DNA of 64,000 nt. Origin: CAZSNT01 sp964607765 (lineage in GTDB: Bacteria; Verrucomicrobiota; Lentisphaeria; Oligosphaerales; JABHEG01). The notes beneath the pieces were generated by a model. That model was not told the DNA's origin. It worked only from the letters and a program-made list of their open reading frames with translations, and searched no databases. The translations under genes and the position numbers were made by a program. Where the stretch lies: contig CAZSNT010000001.1 of NCBI GenBank assembly GCA_964607765.1, positions 62,001 to 126,000 of the forward strand, given 5' to 3'. Shown in pieces: positions 1-9,335 of the stretch (within the stretch, counting starts at the first letter, position 1; every line of letters begins with the position of its first letter).

Positions 1-47
1 ACCAGGCCCCAGAGCGCGTAGAGGAGTAAGAGAACTGGAAATTCCAT
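1..47 (-). CDS. N-terminal start of a membrane or exported protein, cut by the window edge
   Basis: On the minus strand an ATG at 47 opens a frame that stays open to base 1. It encodes about 15 residues, almost all hydrophobic (MEFPVLLLLYALWGL), as in a signal peptide or first membrane helix. An AAGGA Shine-Dalgarno (53-57, minus strand) lies 5 bases upstream, which is what makes the start believable. It would be divergent from the metallo-hydrolase gene, with about 86 bases shared between the two starts. Only the N-terminus is visible, so no function can be given. Confidence 0.45.
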   Translation of the reverse strand, partial: MEFPVLLLLYALWGL

Positions 48-133
48 GGGGTTCCTTTGGGGTTCGATGTTTCGCGCAGGTAATTTACCGCACGGTTCGT
101 GGAATGTTACTTGCTCAAGAGGGCGGACAAGCG

Positions 134-2014
134 ATGGCGATAGCAGCCCGGCTCGATGAAGTGGCTCCCGGCGTCCTTGTTCAGCGGGGCGGGGTGAACT
201 GCGGTGTGCTCACGGCGGGCTCGGACGCGGTGGTCATCAATCCCGGGAATTCCGGGCTGGTCGACGCGCTGCGGGAGAGGGGGATCACCCGCGTTGTCCG
301 GGTCCTTTTCACCCATCATCGTCGCGAACTGGGTGACGGTCTTGCCGAGCTTTCGGCTGCATTCCAACCCCGGATCGGCGTGCCGGCGGCGGAGGCGCAG
401 CTGTTTGCGGATCCCGCCGCCTACTGGGACAACCCCAACAGTCGCTGGCTCGCGCTCTGCACCCGCATGCCGTATCACGTGACCCACACCCGCCCTGTCC
501 GCGTGGACACTGCCTTGAGCGACGGGGACACGATTGAGTTTGGCGACTGGCGCGTCAGCACCTTGGCCACGCCGGGCTACACGGACGGCGCGATCAGCTG
601 CGTGTGCCGCCGCGGCGACGTCTGCATCGCTTTCACGGGCGATCTGATCTACCGGGCTGGTCAGGTCCGGGACCTGTACTGCCTGCAGCGAGGTGAGGAG
701 CGCAACGGTCACGCGGTTGGTGACTACCATGGTTTCATGGGGTCGGCGAGATCGCTGCTGGCCAGCCTGGACCGCGTTCTGGGCGAGTGCCCGGACACGC
801 TTGTGCCCGCGCACGGTGATGTGATGGATCGGCCACAGCATGCTGTGGGATTGCTGCGCGCGCGTATGGCCGCCGCCTATGCGAATTACGTCAGCGTTTC
901 GGCGCTGCGCTGGTACTTCCCGGACTATTTCGCACCGTTCAGCACAACCCCGGAGACACTGCCGCTGCAGCAGACCGTGCCGCCTCCGCCGCAGTTCGTC
1001 CGCCAGGTGAGAGGCAACCTGTGGTTGCTGCTCTCAGACGAAGATCGTGCGATAGTCATCGATCCGTTCGAGGCGGCTGCGGTGGACGAGGTCAAGGGAC
1101 TGATCGACCGCGGCGAGGTCGCCGGTGTTGACGGCATCTGGGTAACGCACTATCACTGTGACCACGTGCAAGCCATCGGCTATGCCCGGGAGCTGTTTCA
1201 CTGCCCCGTCGTCACGGACAGCCACATGAGCGACATCCTCACGTACCCGGAACGCTACTTCCTTACGTGCCTGGCCGATGCATCCACCACGGTGGACCGC
1301 CCCACGCGACATGGCGAGACATGGCGCTGGCAGAATTACACACTGACTGCACTGCACTTTCCCGGGCAGACCTACTACCACTCCGGGATCCTGGCCGTAC
1401 CCGACGACGGGCCGCGCCTGTTCTTTTCAGGAGACTCGTTCACACCGACGGGTGTCGACGATTACTGTTCCTGGAACCGGAATTTCCTTGGCGCCGACAC
1501 GGGGTTCCGGCGTTGTGTGCGGCTGATGCGGGAGTACGCGCCCGACATCATTTTCAATCAGCATGTAGAGGTGGGATTTCACTTTTCCGATGACGCCTGG
1601 ACCCGGATCGACGCGGCCCTGGCTGCCCGTGAGCGGCTGTTCGCCGACCTGCTGCCGTGGCCGCACCCGGATTTCGGCACGGACGAGTGCTGGATCCGCA
1701 CCTGTCCCTACGAGCAGAGAGTCGCGACAGGCGGCGTCGCGACCGTCGACGTGCAGATCACGAACCACGCGGCAGCGCCGGTAGCGGCACACGTTGCGCC
1801 GGTTGCTCCCGAAGGTTGGACGCCCATGCCTGCGATGCTGAGCGCGGTGTGTCCTTCCAAGGAAGACTCGAGCCTGCGTTTGCAGTTGCGCGTGGCTGCG
1901 GATGCAACCCCCGGCCGGGTCATCATTCCGGTCCACATAACCTTCGGAGAACACGATCTGGGCTCATTCCGTGAGGCCATTGCTGTTGTCGAGCAGCGCA
2001 CAGGAGATGATTGA
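134..2014 (+). CDS. Tandem metallo-beta-lactamase-fold hydrolase, first domain degenerate
   Basis: This 626-residue protein holds two MBL-fold modules and a C-terminal beta-sandwich tail of about 100 residues that resembles NEW3/CARDB-like folds. The second module (about residues 300-510) has the full zinc signature: THYHCDH at 338-344, a later His in FPGQTYYHSG, SGDS with Asp434, and NQH. The first module (about 15-240) keeps FTGD and PAHG but has THHRREL where HxHxDH is expected, so it probably does not hold the usual two metals. I chose ATG 134 because AGAGGG at 118-123 is well spaced; an in-frame ATG at 104 would add ten residues. No signal peptide is visible. The stop overlaps the next start (TGATG), so it is coupled to the UroD-like gene. 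The substrate is unknown. Confidence 0.85.
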   Translation: MAIAARLDEVAPGVLVQRGGVNCGVLTAGSDAVVINPGNSGLVDALRERGITRVVRVLFTHHRRELGDGLAELSAAFQPRIGVPAAEAQLFADPAAYWDNPNSRWLALCTRMPYHVTHTRPVRVDTALSDGDTIEFGDWRVSTLATPGYTDGAISCVCRRGDVCIAFTGDLIYRAGQVRDLYCLQRGEERNGHAVGDYHGFMGSARSLLASLDRVLGECPDTLVPAHGDVMDRPQHAVGLLRARMAAAYANYVSVSALRWYFPDYFAPFSTTPETLPLQQTVPPPPQFVRQVRGNLWLLLSDEDRAIVIDPFEAAAVDEVKGLIDRGEVAGVDGIWVTHYHCDHVQAIGYARELFHCPVVTDSHMSDILTYPERYFLTCLADASTTVDRPTRHGETWRWQNYTLTALHFPGQTYYHSGILAVPDDGPRLFFSGDSFTPTGVDDYCSWNRNFLGADTGFRRCVRLMREYAPDIIFNQHVEVGFHFSDDAWTRIDAALAARERLFADLLPWPHPDFGTDECWIRTCPYEQRVATGGVATVDVQITNHAAAPVAAHVAPVAPEGWTPMPAMLSAVCPSKEDSSLRLQLRVAADATPGRVIIPVHITFGEHDLGSFREAIAVVEQRTGDD

Positions 2015-3060
2015 TGGCACGAGAGCACGTTTTGCGGAACCTCAGGCTGGCGCCGTCGACGCGGTGGGCGCATTCGGAGTACTCGGTGGGCTACCATCGC
2101 GAATACCTGGAGGCGAAGACGGGCCTCAAGGCAGAGGATCCGGGTTTCAACGAGGCCTGGAACGATCTGTTCGAGATCGATTTCTGTTTTGCCACGAACG
2201 ACGGCCTGATCAACTGGGCGCAGGCTGGCCGCACCATGGACATGGGGCATGCGGCGTATGCCGCGGACGGCTCCGACGAACGGCAACCGGTCGAGTGCCC
2301 GTTCCAGACGCCGGAGGATGTCTGGGCCTTCGATGCCGTCGAGGAGTACGGACTGCCCGACGAGGCGGAGCAGGTCGCGGCGTACGAGAGGATTGCGCAG
2401 GCGCGCCTACGGAGCAACCCCGAGCAGTTCTTCCCCGGCGGCACCTACAAGACACTCGTTTCGGGCGCCATCCAGTCGTTCGGTTGGGACATGCTCCTGC
2501 TCGGAGCCAGTGACGCCGTCAAGATGGAGAAGGTGTTCGACAGCTTCTTCCGGCGTTCGCTGTTCTTCTACAAGTGCTGGGCCCAGACGAGTGTTGAAGC
2601 CGTGTTGACGCACGACGACTTCGTGTGGACCGCCGGGCCGTTCATGAACCCGGACATCCATCGCAGCGTGATCATCCCGCGCTACGCCGAGCTGTGGAAG
2701 GTGGTCCACGATGCGGGCAAGCTTGTCTTGTTCTGCTCCGACGGCAACTTCATGGAGTTTGCCGAGGACGTTGTCGATGCGGGGGCGGATGCCCTGATCT
2801 TCGAGCCGATGAACGACTTCGATTTCATGGTGGACCGTTTCGGTGAGCGTTGCTGCCTCGTCGGGTCAGCCGTGGACTGTCGCGATCTGACGTTCCGGAA
2901 CTGGGACAAGGTCGCAGCGGACATCGACCGCACGTTCGAGCGGCTCGAGGATTGCCGCGGCGCCGTGGTCGCCGTCGGCAACCACATGCCCGCAAACATA
3001 GACGACGACATGATGGACCGGTACTTCGACGCCGTGCTGCCGCGGCTGAACAGGGGGTAA
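2014..3060 (+). CDS. Uroporphyrinogen decarboxylase (URO-D)-like protein
   Basis: This 348-residue cytosolic protein resembles the URO-D superfamily TIM barrels common in Lentisphaerota and Planctomycetota, which are closer to corrinoid methyltransferases (MtaA type) than to HemE. Family-like stretches are FFPGGTYKTLVSGA, WTAGPFMNPDIHR, KLVLFCSDGN and ADALIFEPMNDFD. The opening AREHVLRNLRLAPSTRWAHSEY is not a HemE N-terminus and the HemE substrate motif is not seen, so heme synthesis is unlikely. The ATG at 2014 shares one base with the upstream stop, and AGGAG at 2002-2006 supports it; the TTG one codon earlier is less likely. Coupling to the MBL-fold gene suggests a shared catabolic or C1-transfer role, which is inference. 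Confidence 0.8.
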   Translation: MAREHVLRNLRLAPSTRWAHSEYSVGYHREYLEAKTGLKAEDPGFNEAWNDLFEIDFCFATNDGLINWAQAGRTMDMGHAAYAADGSDERQPVECPFQTPEDVWAFDAVEEYGLPDEAEQVAAYERIAQARLRSNPEQFFPGGTYKTLVSGAIQSFGWDMLLLGASDAVKMEKVFDSFFRRSLFFYKCWAQTSVEAVLTHDDFVWTAGPFMNPDIHRSVIIPRYAELWKVVHDAGKLVLFCSDGNFMEFAEDVVDAGADALIFEPMNDFDFMVDRFGERCCLVGSAVDCRDLTFRNWDKVAADIDRTFERLEDCRGAVVAVGNHMPANIDDDMMDRYFDAVLPRLNRG

Positions 3061-3062
3061 CA

Positions 3063-5354
3063 ATGACCAGACGTATGACTTGCTCCACGATTGCCGCTCT
3101 GTGCTTTGCGGGAGCCACACCACTGCGTGCGGGCCCGCCGCTCCTGCACTGGCAGTTCGGCGCTGCCCGCGCTGCCGTCGTGTCGAAGGCGGCCCCCGTT
3201 TTCACGGGCAAGCTGCCGGGAGTCAAGCTGGGAGCCGCAGGCGCGATGTTTGCCGGCAATGCATACATCGAGGCCACGGCGGCCGACAACGAGCGACTGG
3301 TGCTGGGGCGCGACAGGGATCTGTCCATCACACTTTGGCTTGCCGTACCCGCTCCTCCCGCCACGGGCGACGAGTTCACGTTCGTGTGTAAAGGTGATCG
3401 GGGCAGCAATCCGCGGTTGCTGCTGAAGATGAACAGCGAAGGACGCGTCAGCCTGCGGCTTGGCGCCCAGGCCTCCGTGACTGCCGAAGGCCGCATTGCC
3501 ATTGCGGACGGCAAGTGGCATCACATAGCCGCCGTGCTGGACCGTGACCGTGCGACGCAACTGTATGTCGACGGCAAGCCTGACGGTACCGCCGACAAGA
3601 CGGACACGATCGATTTTCGGACCACCTCGCCCTTGACCGTGGGCAGATCATACCAGCAGGGCTCCGGCGCACGCCGCTACCTGCGCGGATTCATCGGCAG
3701 TGTCAGCCTCTTTGACCACGCTCTCGGCGCTGACGCCGTGACCACCCTTGCCGCAACGACGGGGGGGCTTCCTGCAGCCGCATCGCTGCCGAAACTCCCT
3801 GCTTCTGGGAAGCCGCAGCAACCCCGGGCGAAGAAACGCAGGGCAGGCGGCAAGAAGCAGCACCCGCAGGCAATCTCGCGGATAGTCGACGGTCAGGCCG
3901 ACCAGGTGCTCCCGGGCCTGGCGGCCGACGCTGACGCGACTCCCGATCGGCTGGAGTCATTGTTTGCGCTCGCTGTCGCCTACGCTCAGACCGGCGCCGT
4001 TGCGGACAGCGCACGCTGCGTCCGGCAGGCCGTTGAGCTCGGCTTGCCGTTCGAACGGTTCCTTGCCGGGCCTCGGGACCTGCTCGCTCCGCTCCTGGAA
4101 TCTGCCGAGTTCCGTGCGATCCGCGAGACTAACGCTGTGGAACTGCTTCACGGGCCGATGCTCGGCTGTGTGACAGCGGACGCGGTCTCGGTGTGGGTGC
4201 GCACGGCGCATGCCGTCCCCGTCCAGGTCGTGGCTCGAGCCGCTGACGGCACGGGAGCCCAGGTCATGTCCCAGCCCGTGTCCACCAGCGCTGACGCCGA
4301 CTACACGGCCGTGGCGCGCATCACCGGGCTCCGGGCCGCAACCGAGTACAGCTACCGGCTACGGGTCAACAACGTGGACCTGCCGGCGCAACGGCGGTTC
4401 CGCACACTGCCGGCACGCGGCTCGAAGGCCGCGCTCCGCATCGCGTTCGGTGGCGGCGCGGGATACAACCCGCAGTACGAACGCATGTGGACGACGATCG
4501 CCGCGGCGGAACCCATGGCGTTGCTGCTGCTCGGGGACAATGTCTACATCGACAACCCGACGCGCCCCGCCGTGCAGCGTTACTGCTACTACCGCCGGCA
4601 GAGCCGACCGGAGTTCAGGGAGCTCGTGGGCGCGTGCCCGGTCTACGCGATCTGGGACGATCACGACTTCACGACCAATGACCAGCGGGGCGGGCCCGAA
4701 TTGGACAAACCGGACTGGAAAATCCCGGTCTACCGCCTGTTCCGGAGCCAGTGGAACAACCCGGGTTACGGCGGCGGCGACACACAGCCCGGCTGTTGGT
4801 TTGCGACGACGCTCGGCGACGTCGATCTGATCATGCTGGACGGCCGCTACTACCGGGAAGACCCGAAGGAGGACGCGCCGTCCATGCTCGGGCCGGCCCA
4901 GAAAGCATGGCTGTTGGAGACGTTGAAGGCGGCGACCGGAACGTTCAAGCTTCTTGCCTCGCCTGTGCCCTGGGCTAAAGGCACCAAGCCCGGCAGCCGC
5001 GACACGTGGGATGGCTACGCGGCCGAGCGCGAGGAGATCTTCGCGTTCCTGGAACAGAACCGGATTGAGGGCGTCGTGCTGCTGTCTGCCGATCGCCACC
5101 GTTCGGACGTCTGGAAGATCCCGCGAGAGGCCGGCTACGATCTGTATGAGTTCGAAAGCTCGTGCCTGAGCAACGTGCACCGCCACGGCCCCATACGGGG
5201 CGCCCTGTTCAGCTACAACGCGAAGTGCTCGTTCGGCCTGCTCTCGTTCGACCTGGCAGCCGCGGACCCCGAGCTGACCTACAGCATCGTCAACATCGAT
5301 GGCGAGACAGTGCACACGCACTCGGTCTGCCGCAGCCAGCTCCGGCGCCCGTGA
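3063..5354 (+). CDS. Secreted LamG domain / PhoD-like metallophosphatase fusion
   Basis: The 763-residue product has a signal peptide (MTRRMTCSTIAALCFAGATPLRAG), a concanavalin-type LamG domain at about 25-220 (DGKWHHIAAVLDRD, RYLRGFIGSVSLFDHAL), a charged linker with a TPR-like stretch at about 240-350, a fibronectin-like segment, and a PhoD-type phosphoesterase from about 470 to the end. The catalytic blocks are GDNVY (491-495), WDDHDF (531-536), DGRYYRED and LSADRHRS. PhoD enzymes are secreted Ca/Fe phosphodiesterase/monoesterases. LamG probably anchors it to a glycan or the cell surface. The start is ATG 3063, two bases after the previous stop, with a G-rich SD inside that gene's end. A longer in-frame ORF from 2850 overlaps the UroD gene and was rejected. 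Confidence 0.85.
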   Translation: MTRRMTCSTIAALCFAGATPLRAGPPLLHWQFGAARAAVVSKAAPVFTGKLPGVKLGAAGAMFAGNAYIEATAADNERLVLGRDRDLSITLWLAVPAPPATGDEFTFVCKGDRGSNPRLLLKMNSEGRVSLRLGAQASVTAEGRIAIADGKWHHIAAVLDRDRATQLYVDGKPDGTADKTDTIDFRTTSPLTVGRSYQQGSGARRYLRGFIGSVSLFDHALGADAVTTLAATTGGLPAAASLPKLPASGKPQQPRAKKRRAGGKKQHPQAISRIVDGQADQVLPGLAADADATPDRLESLFALAVAYAQTGAVADSARCVRQAVELGLPFERFLAGPRDLLAPLLESAEFRAIRETNAVELLHGPMLGCVTADAVSVWVRTAHAVPVQVVARAADGTGAQVMSQPVSTSADADYTAVARITGLRAATEYSYRLRVNNVDLPAQRRFRTLPARGSKAALRIAFGGGAGYNPQYERMWTTIAAAEPMALLLLGDNVYIDNPTRPAVQRYCYYRRQSRPEFRELVGACPVYAIWDDHDFTTNDQRGGPELDKPDWKIPVYRLFRSQWNNPGYGGGDTQPGCWFATTLGDVDLIMLDGRYYREDPKEDAPSMLGPAQKAWLLETLKAATGTFKLLASPVPWAKGTKPGSRDTWDGYAAEREEIFAFLEQNRIEGVVLLSADRHRSDVWKIPREAGYDLYEFESSCLSNVHRHGPIRGALFSYNAKCSFGLLSFDLAAADPELTYSIVNIDGETVHTHSVCRSQLRRP

Positions 5355-5422
5355 CCCGGCCTTCGCTGTGGCCAGTGGCTCGGGACGTCCCCGGACCGAG
5401 AGTGCTTGCCCCGAACTCCGAT

Positions 5423-7738
5423 CTACCAAGCCCGCCAGGTCTTGAGCTCGAACGGGTAGAAGTCGGCGGACGCAGCTCCGTTGTGGAGCTGCACGGGCTC
5501 ATCAGTCACGGCGTGGCGCACAGTTTCTGCGCCGGGGAGCCGGACTTGCACGGCCTCCTTTCCCCGCTTACCCGTGTTGACGAGCGCGAACCACTTACCG
5601 TCGCCGGGCGTGGCGATCACGCGCACCACCACCTCCGGGTCGCCCGCAGCGTCCGCAACCACGGTGCTCGGCAAGGCAGGCAGCGCCAGGAAGTTGGCGT
5701 TGAACCGGCGGACGTATGACGGGAAGCCGCGGCCGAAGTTGCAGCCTGCCAGGTACCCGATCATGGTCGGGTCCCCGTTCGCGACAGCCACGGCCTCGGC
5801 CATCATGCAATAGGGCCCGGCACGCTCGATGTCCGCCACAAAGTAGCCGAGAATGTCCTTGTCGTGCTTGTCGAACATCATGTTCTCGTTCAGAGAGTGG
5901 TGGCGGACGGCCGCCAATCCGCTCACGCCGCGGTACGCGTCGAAGGTGCGGGGAGATGCCACGGTGTAGAGGCGGTTGAACGCATGGGTCAGAAGCACGC
6001 CGGGCACGTCGGCGTAGGTCAGCGGATCATCCGCCGGCCGTGCATGCTGTACCTCGTAGCCGCCCCACGTCAGGGCCGGTGACGTCAGACCTTCCAGGTA
6101 CAGATCGCGCCGGACGACCTCCGCGACCGTGAGCGACTTGATGACTTGCTTCTTGTCTGTCAGGTGCCCGGGTTGTTTGAGCAGCGCGGCCCAGCGCTCG
6201 GGCCGATCCGTCACCATCAGCGGCTCCCAGGTGTGGAAACCGACCCCGGGCTCACTCGGACACCCGGTGTAGAGCAGCATGGCATCCGCCACGCCGTTAC
6301 TGCGCAGGTAGTCGCGCATGGCAGTGAAGAAGTCGCGACGCTTCCCCTGCCACCACGCGATGTACTGCGCATACAGCGCTCTGTCGGCGCGGATCGTCTT
6401 GCGTGTGATCGGCGCGTCCCGGTTCGTGTCTGCGGCGAAACGTCCGAGCGTACTCTCACTGAAGCTGATCGGCATCTGCGAACGGGTCCGGAGCCAGGCG
6501 CCCACAAACTGTGCGTGCCGCCGGTGCCGGACGACCGTGCAGTCGAGCATCTTGCGGAAATCCTCGTGGGTGTCCGGATCCGTGATGTCAGCTGACGCCG
6601 ACTCGACCCACTTGATGTGCGTGTAAGCATCGTCCCGTGTCAACGGTCGGCATCGGCGCTGATTCCCAAGCCCCTTCTGGCCCTTGCTGCCGCTGTACTC
6701 GTAGTAGGGCAGGATTGTCAGCCCACGCTCGCCCATCAGCTTCACGATCTGACCCCAGAGCTCTTTGGTCACAGGATCGAAATACACCCATGCGTGGCCG
6801 CCGTGCGGCGTCGAGTCCCAGTGCTGGCAGGCACCGAACTCCAACAGGTCTTTGCTGAACGTGTTCATGCCCAGAAACGACATCAGGTCAGCTTTGAAGC
6901 GGTACCAGTCCAGCCGCTCGTTCAGACCACGGTCTTGCGCTTTCGTGCTCTTCGCGCCCAGGAGTCCATCCGCCATCTCTTCACGCCAGAACAGGTGCCG
7001 GCGCGGGAGCCCGTCCGGCGGGAAGCGGAGGGGTTGCGCCAGCTCGTCCGGGCCGACAATCTCGTAGAGGCGGATGCGCGCCGCCGCAATACCCGCGGAC
7101 AATGGCGCATTCCGAGCGGAGAATTGAGCCAACGTCACGTCAAAGCCCTGTTCGGGTGTCAGCGGGCGCTGTTTCCCGCCCCGCACGAGGCCGCGCTCCG
7201 GATACCGGTCGTGCAGCCGAAGCATCAGATTCCAGGTCTCCCATCGTCTCGACAACGGCACATCGATCGACTCGGCCAGGTTGTTCACGTACTTCGAGTG
7301 GAACGCATCGCCCAGCGTCCCTCCCGTATGGAAGCCGCGTGCCGTCTCGTTGCCCGTGTTGATGATCACCATGCTGCGCGGCGCGTCCTCCGGGTACTCC
7401 ACGCTCAGTACATAGAACCCGCCCGGCCGCAGCAGTTTCATGCGCCCGATGCGGAAACTGAAGTAACTCGCGCTGCCCTGTACCGGCGGCAGCACGCGGC
7501 AGGACCGGCCCAGTATGGTCGCCACACGACTCGTGCGCGGGTGACTCTCCAGCATGCCGCGCGTTTCGCCGTCCGCTGCACAGTCGATCTCGTCGACCAG
7601 CGAAAGGGTCCCGAACGGCGCTTCATTGACGACCATCTGCGGCGACAGATCGAGCCGCGCCTCCTGGCCACGTCCCGCTATCGCCAGCAGGCCGGCTGCG
7701 AGCCCTGCGCTGACCTGGCTAATCCCACGCATTCCCAT
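5423..7738 (-). CDS. Secreted protein with probable glycoside-hydrolase-like barrel
   Basis: This 771-residue exported protein starts MGMRGISQVSAGLAAGLLAIAGRGQEA, a clear signal peptide. AAAGGAG lies 9 bases upstream of ATG 7738. The frame is open far upstream (to about 8134) but that part lacks coding character. The N-terminal 230 residues look like a carbohydrate-binding beta-sandwich (SFRIGRMKLLRPGGFYVLSVEYPED). The middle (about 260-650) looks like a TIM barrel (FLGMNTFSKDLLEFG, MGERGLTILPYYEYSG, PALTWGGYEVQHARP). The C-terminus is a small beta domain (DGKWFALVNTGK). The overall plan fits secreted glycosidases of PVC bacteria, but I recognise no specific GH family or catalytic pair. It is convergent with the LamG-PhoD gene. 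Confidence 0.7.
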   Translation of the reverse strand: MGMRGISQVSAGLAAGLLAIAGRGQEARLDLSPQMVVNEAPFGTLSLVDEIDCAADGETRGMLESHPRTSRVATILGRSCRVLPPVQGSASYFSFRIGRMKLLRPGGFYVLSVEYPEDAPRSMVIINTGNETARGFHTGGTLGDAFHSKYVNNLAESIDVPLSRRWETWNLMLRLHDRYPERGLVRGGKQRPLTPEQGFDVTLAQFSARNAPLSAGIAAARIRLYEIVGPDELAQPLRFPPDGLPRRHLFWREEMADGLLGAKSTKAQDRGLNERLDWYRFKADLMSFLGMNTFSKDLLEFGACQHWDSTPHGGHAWVYFDPVTKELWGQIVKLMGERGLTILPYYEYSGSKGQKGLGNQRRCRPLTRDDAYTHIKWVESASADITDPDTHEDFRKMLDCTVVRHRRHAQFVGAWLRTRSQMPISFSESTLGRFAADTNRDAPITRKTIRADRALYAQYIAWWQGKRRDFFTAMRDYLRSNGVADAMLLYTGCPSEPGVGFHTWEPLMVTDRPERWAALLKQPGHLTDKKQVIKSLTVAEVVRRDLYLEGLTSPALTWGGYEVQHARPADDPLTYADVPGVLLTHAFNRLYTVASPRTFDAYRGVSGLAAVRHHSLNENMMFDKHDKDILGYFVADIERAGPYCMMAEAVAVANGDPTMIGYLAGCNFGRGFPSYVRRFNANFLALPALPSTVVADAAGDPEVVVRVIATPGDGKWFALVNTGKRGKEAVQVRLPGAETVRHAVTDEPVQLHNGAASADFYPFELKTWRAW

Positions 7739-7829
7739 CGTGTGACGCTCCTTTCTCAAGTGTGTGGTGAGAGCATATTCCCAATCCCGGATCTGTCCAC
7801 GTCCCGCGCCCATCCGCGTCCTCCTTCTT

Positions 7830-7867
7830 GTCCGGAAAACGGATGCCGCGCCTTCTGTTTTCCGGAC
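7830..7867. promoter_or_regulatory. Perfect 11-bp inverted repeat in a divergent intergenic region
   Basis: GTCCGGAAAAC at 7830-7840 is repeated exactly in inverted orientation at 7857-7867, separated by 16 bases. It lies in the 371-base gap (7739-8109) between two divergent genes, about 92 bases upstream of the minus-strand start and 243 upstream of the plus-strand start. It could be an operator for a dimeric regulator, or an RNA hairpin. There is no T-run on either side, so it is not a standard terminator. I see no other feature in this gap. Confidence 0.5.
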
Positions 7868-8109
7868 ATCACGTCGTTCTCCGTCCCTGATCCGCCCCGT
7901 CTCCCGGGCCACGGAGTGGCATGCATCGGTCAGTGCGGGTATGGTTAACTCACGCCGGACCTTGGCGGCAAGACACTGAGCCATCGGCATGCGCCGCGGG
8001 TCCGTCAGGTATTGGCAGCCGGGATACCGGCTCAGTCCGGCGCTGAGCGACTTGGATTTTGCGCCGACGCTTGTGTCCGAGCCGGCGCTAAACAGAGGGA
8101 GAAGTGAAC

Positions 8110-9333
8110 ATGCCACGTGATTACGAAGCACCACCGGCCAAGAAGCGGGGTTGTCTGTTCTGGGGCTGCCTGACCGTCGGGATCGTCTGTCTGATCGGCG
8201 CCGTGGCCGCCGTTGTGATTGTACGCAGTTTCACCAGCAAAGTGAAGCGGTTTGTTGCCTCGGAGCCTGCCGAGATTCGTGTGTTCGAGCCGACTGCCGA
8301 GCAGGCTGCGGCCGTGAGAGAGAAGTGGAAGGGCTTTGCGGCGGCGGCTCTGAAGGGGGACACGGCGTCGTTCTCCTTTTCGGAGGACGATCTGAATGCC
8401 GTGGTTGCCATGGAGGGGTCGCCCCTTGCCGAGCTGAAGGGCAAGGCCTATTTCAGCATGGCGGGTGACCGTTTGTCAGCCGAAGTCAGCATGCCCTTGG
8501 CCGAGATGGGATTCCCGGGCAAGTATCTGAACGGGTCGCTCGGGCTCTCCATCCGTCAGGCCGACGACCGTGTGTCCGTCTACATCACGGACGTGCGCGT
8601 GAATGAAGAGACGCTCCCGGGCCCCATCATGAAGAAGATCAGCGGCCAAGACCTTCTGAAGAACACGGACAACGTGACCGTCAATACCGACACCGGACCG
8701 CAGCAGATCAACGTACAGGAGCAGATTGCCCGGTTTGTCGACACGATTCAGATCAGCGACGGCAAGTTCCACGTCGGGCTGGTCGAGCATCGGCCCTTCA
8801 TCTCGGATCAGCCCGCCGATGTCAGACCTTACGTTCCGAGCCCGGCCGAGAAGGGCGCTGTGCAGGCGAAGATTGCACTTATGGACGCAGCGGCCGATGC
8901 GGGTTCGGGCCAGGAGTTCGTGCTCTCGGAGTCCGAACTGAATACGATGCTGGCGCTGGGGCAGGAGCAGGATGCCGGCAACGCGCTCGAGGGGAAGGTG
9001 CGCATCACGCTCAACAACAACAACGCGGTGGCCGACGGCAGTTTCCCGCTGACTAAGGTCGGGTTGAGCGGTTACTTCTTCAACGGTCGGATTACCATGA
9101 TGCCGCGAATGTCCGCAGGACACTCACGCCTGTTCGTTGTCGACATCGAGGTGGAAAACGAGTCGCTGCCCGAGTTCATCCTGAAGGAAGCACGGAAGAA
9201 GGACGTTTTCGCCCCGGATGGCGCCGCCAAGAAGGAGCGCACTGAAATCGATGGACTGTTTGCCAAGGCGACGGACTTCGACATACGGGACGGGAAGCTC
9301 GTGCTCCGCTTCGGCAGCGGCAAGGGGGAGTGA
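8110..9333 (+). CDS. Membrane-anchored protein with a duplicated beta-rich domain
   Basis: The product is 407 residues with a single N-terminal membrane segment (about residues 16-38, WGCLTVGIVCLIGAVAAVVIV) after a basic, Cys-containing lead. Most of the chain would be extracytoplasmic. Two homologous halves are visible: one around FSFSEDDLNAVVAM..LKGKAYFSM..PLAEMGFPGKYLNGSL, the other around FVLSESELNTMLAL..LEGKVRITL..PLTKVGLSGYFFNGRI. Each ends in a V-x-V-x-x-E-x-LP strand followed by a short helix. I recognise no named family. ATG 8110 has GGGAGA at 8097-8102 and is preferred over the GTG two codons earlier. The flavin reductase gene follows after 2 bases, so the two are likely co-transcribed. 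Confidence 0.75.
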   Translation: MPRDYEAPPAKKRGCLFWGCLTVGIVCLIGAVAAVVIVRSFTSKVKRFVASEPAEIRVFEPTAEQAAAVREKWKGFAAAALKGDTASFSFSEDDLNAVVAMEGSPLAELKGKAYFSMAGDRLSAEVSMPLAEMGFPGKYLNGSLGLSIRQADDRVSVYITDVRVNEETLPGPIMKKISGQDLLKNTDNVTVNTDTGPQQINVQEQIARFVDTIQISDGKFHVGLVEHRPFISDQPADVRPYVPSPAEKGAVQAKIALMDAAADAGSGQEFVLSESELNTMLALGQEQDAGNALEGKVRITLNNNNAVADGSFPLTKVGLSGYFFNGRITMMPRMSAGHSRLFVVDIEVENESLPEFILKEARKKDVFAPDGAAKKERTEIDGLFAKATDFDIRDGKLVLRFGSGKGE

Positions 9334-9335
9334 GC

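Noticed and set aside
2850..3062. Longer start for the LamG-PhoD gene
   Set aside because: It would overlap the UroD-like gene by 211 bases; the signal peptide starts at 3063.
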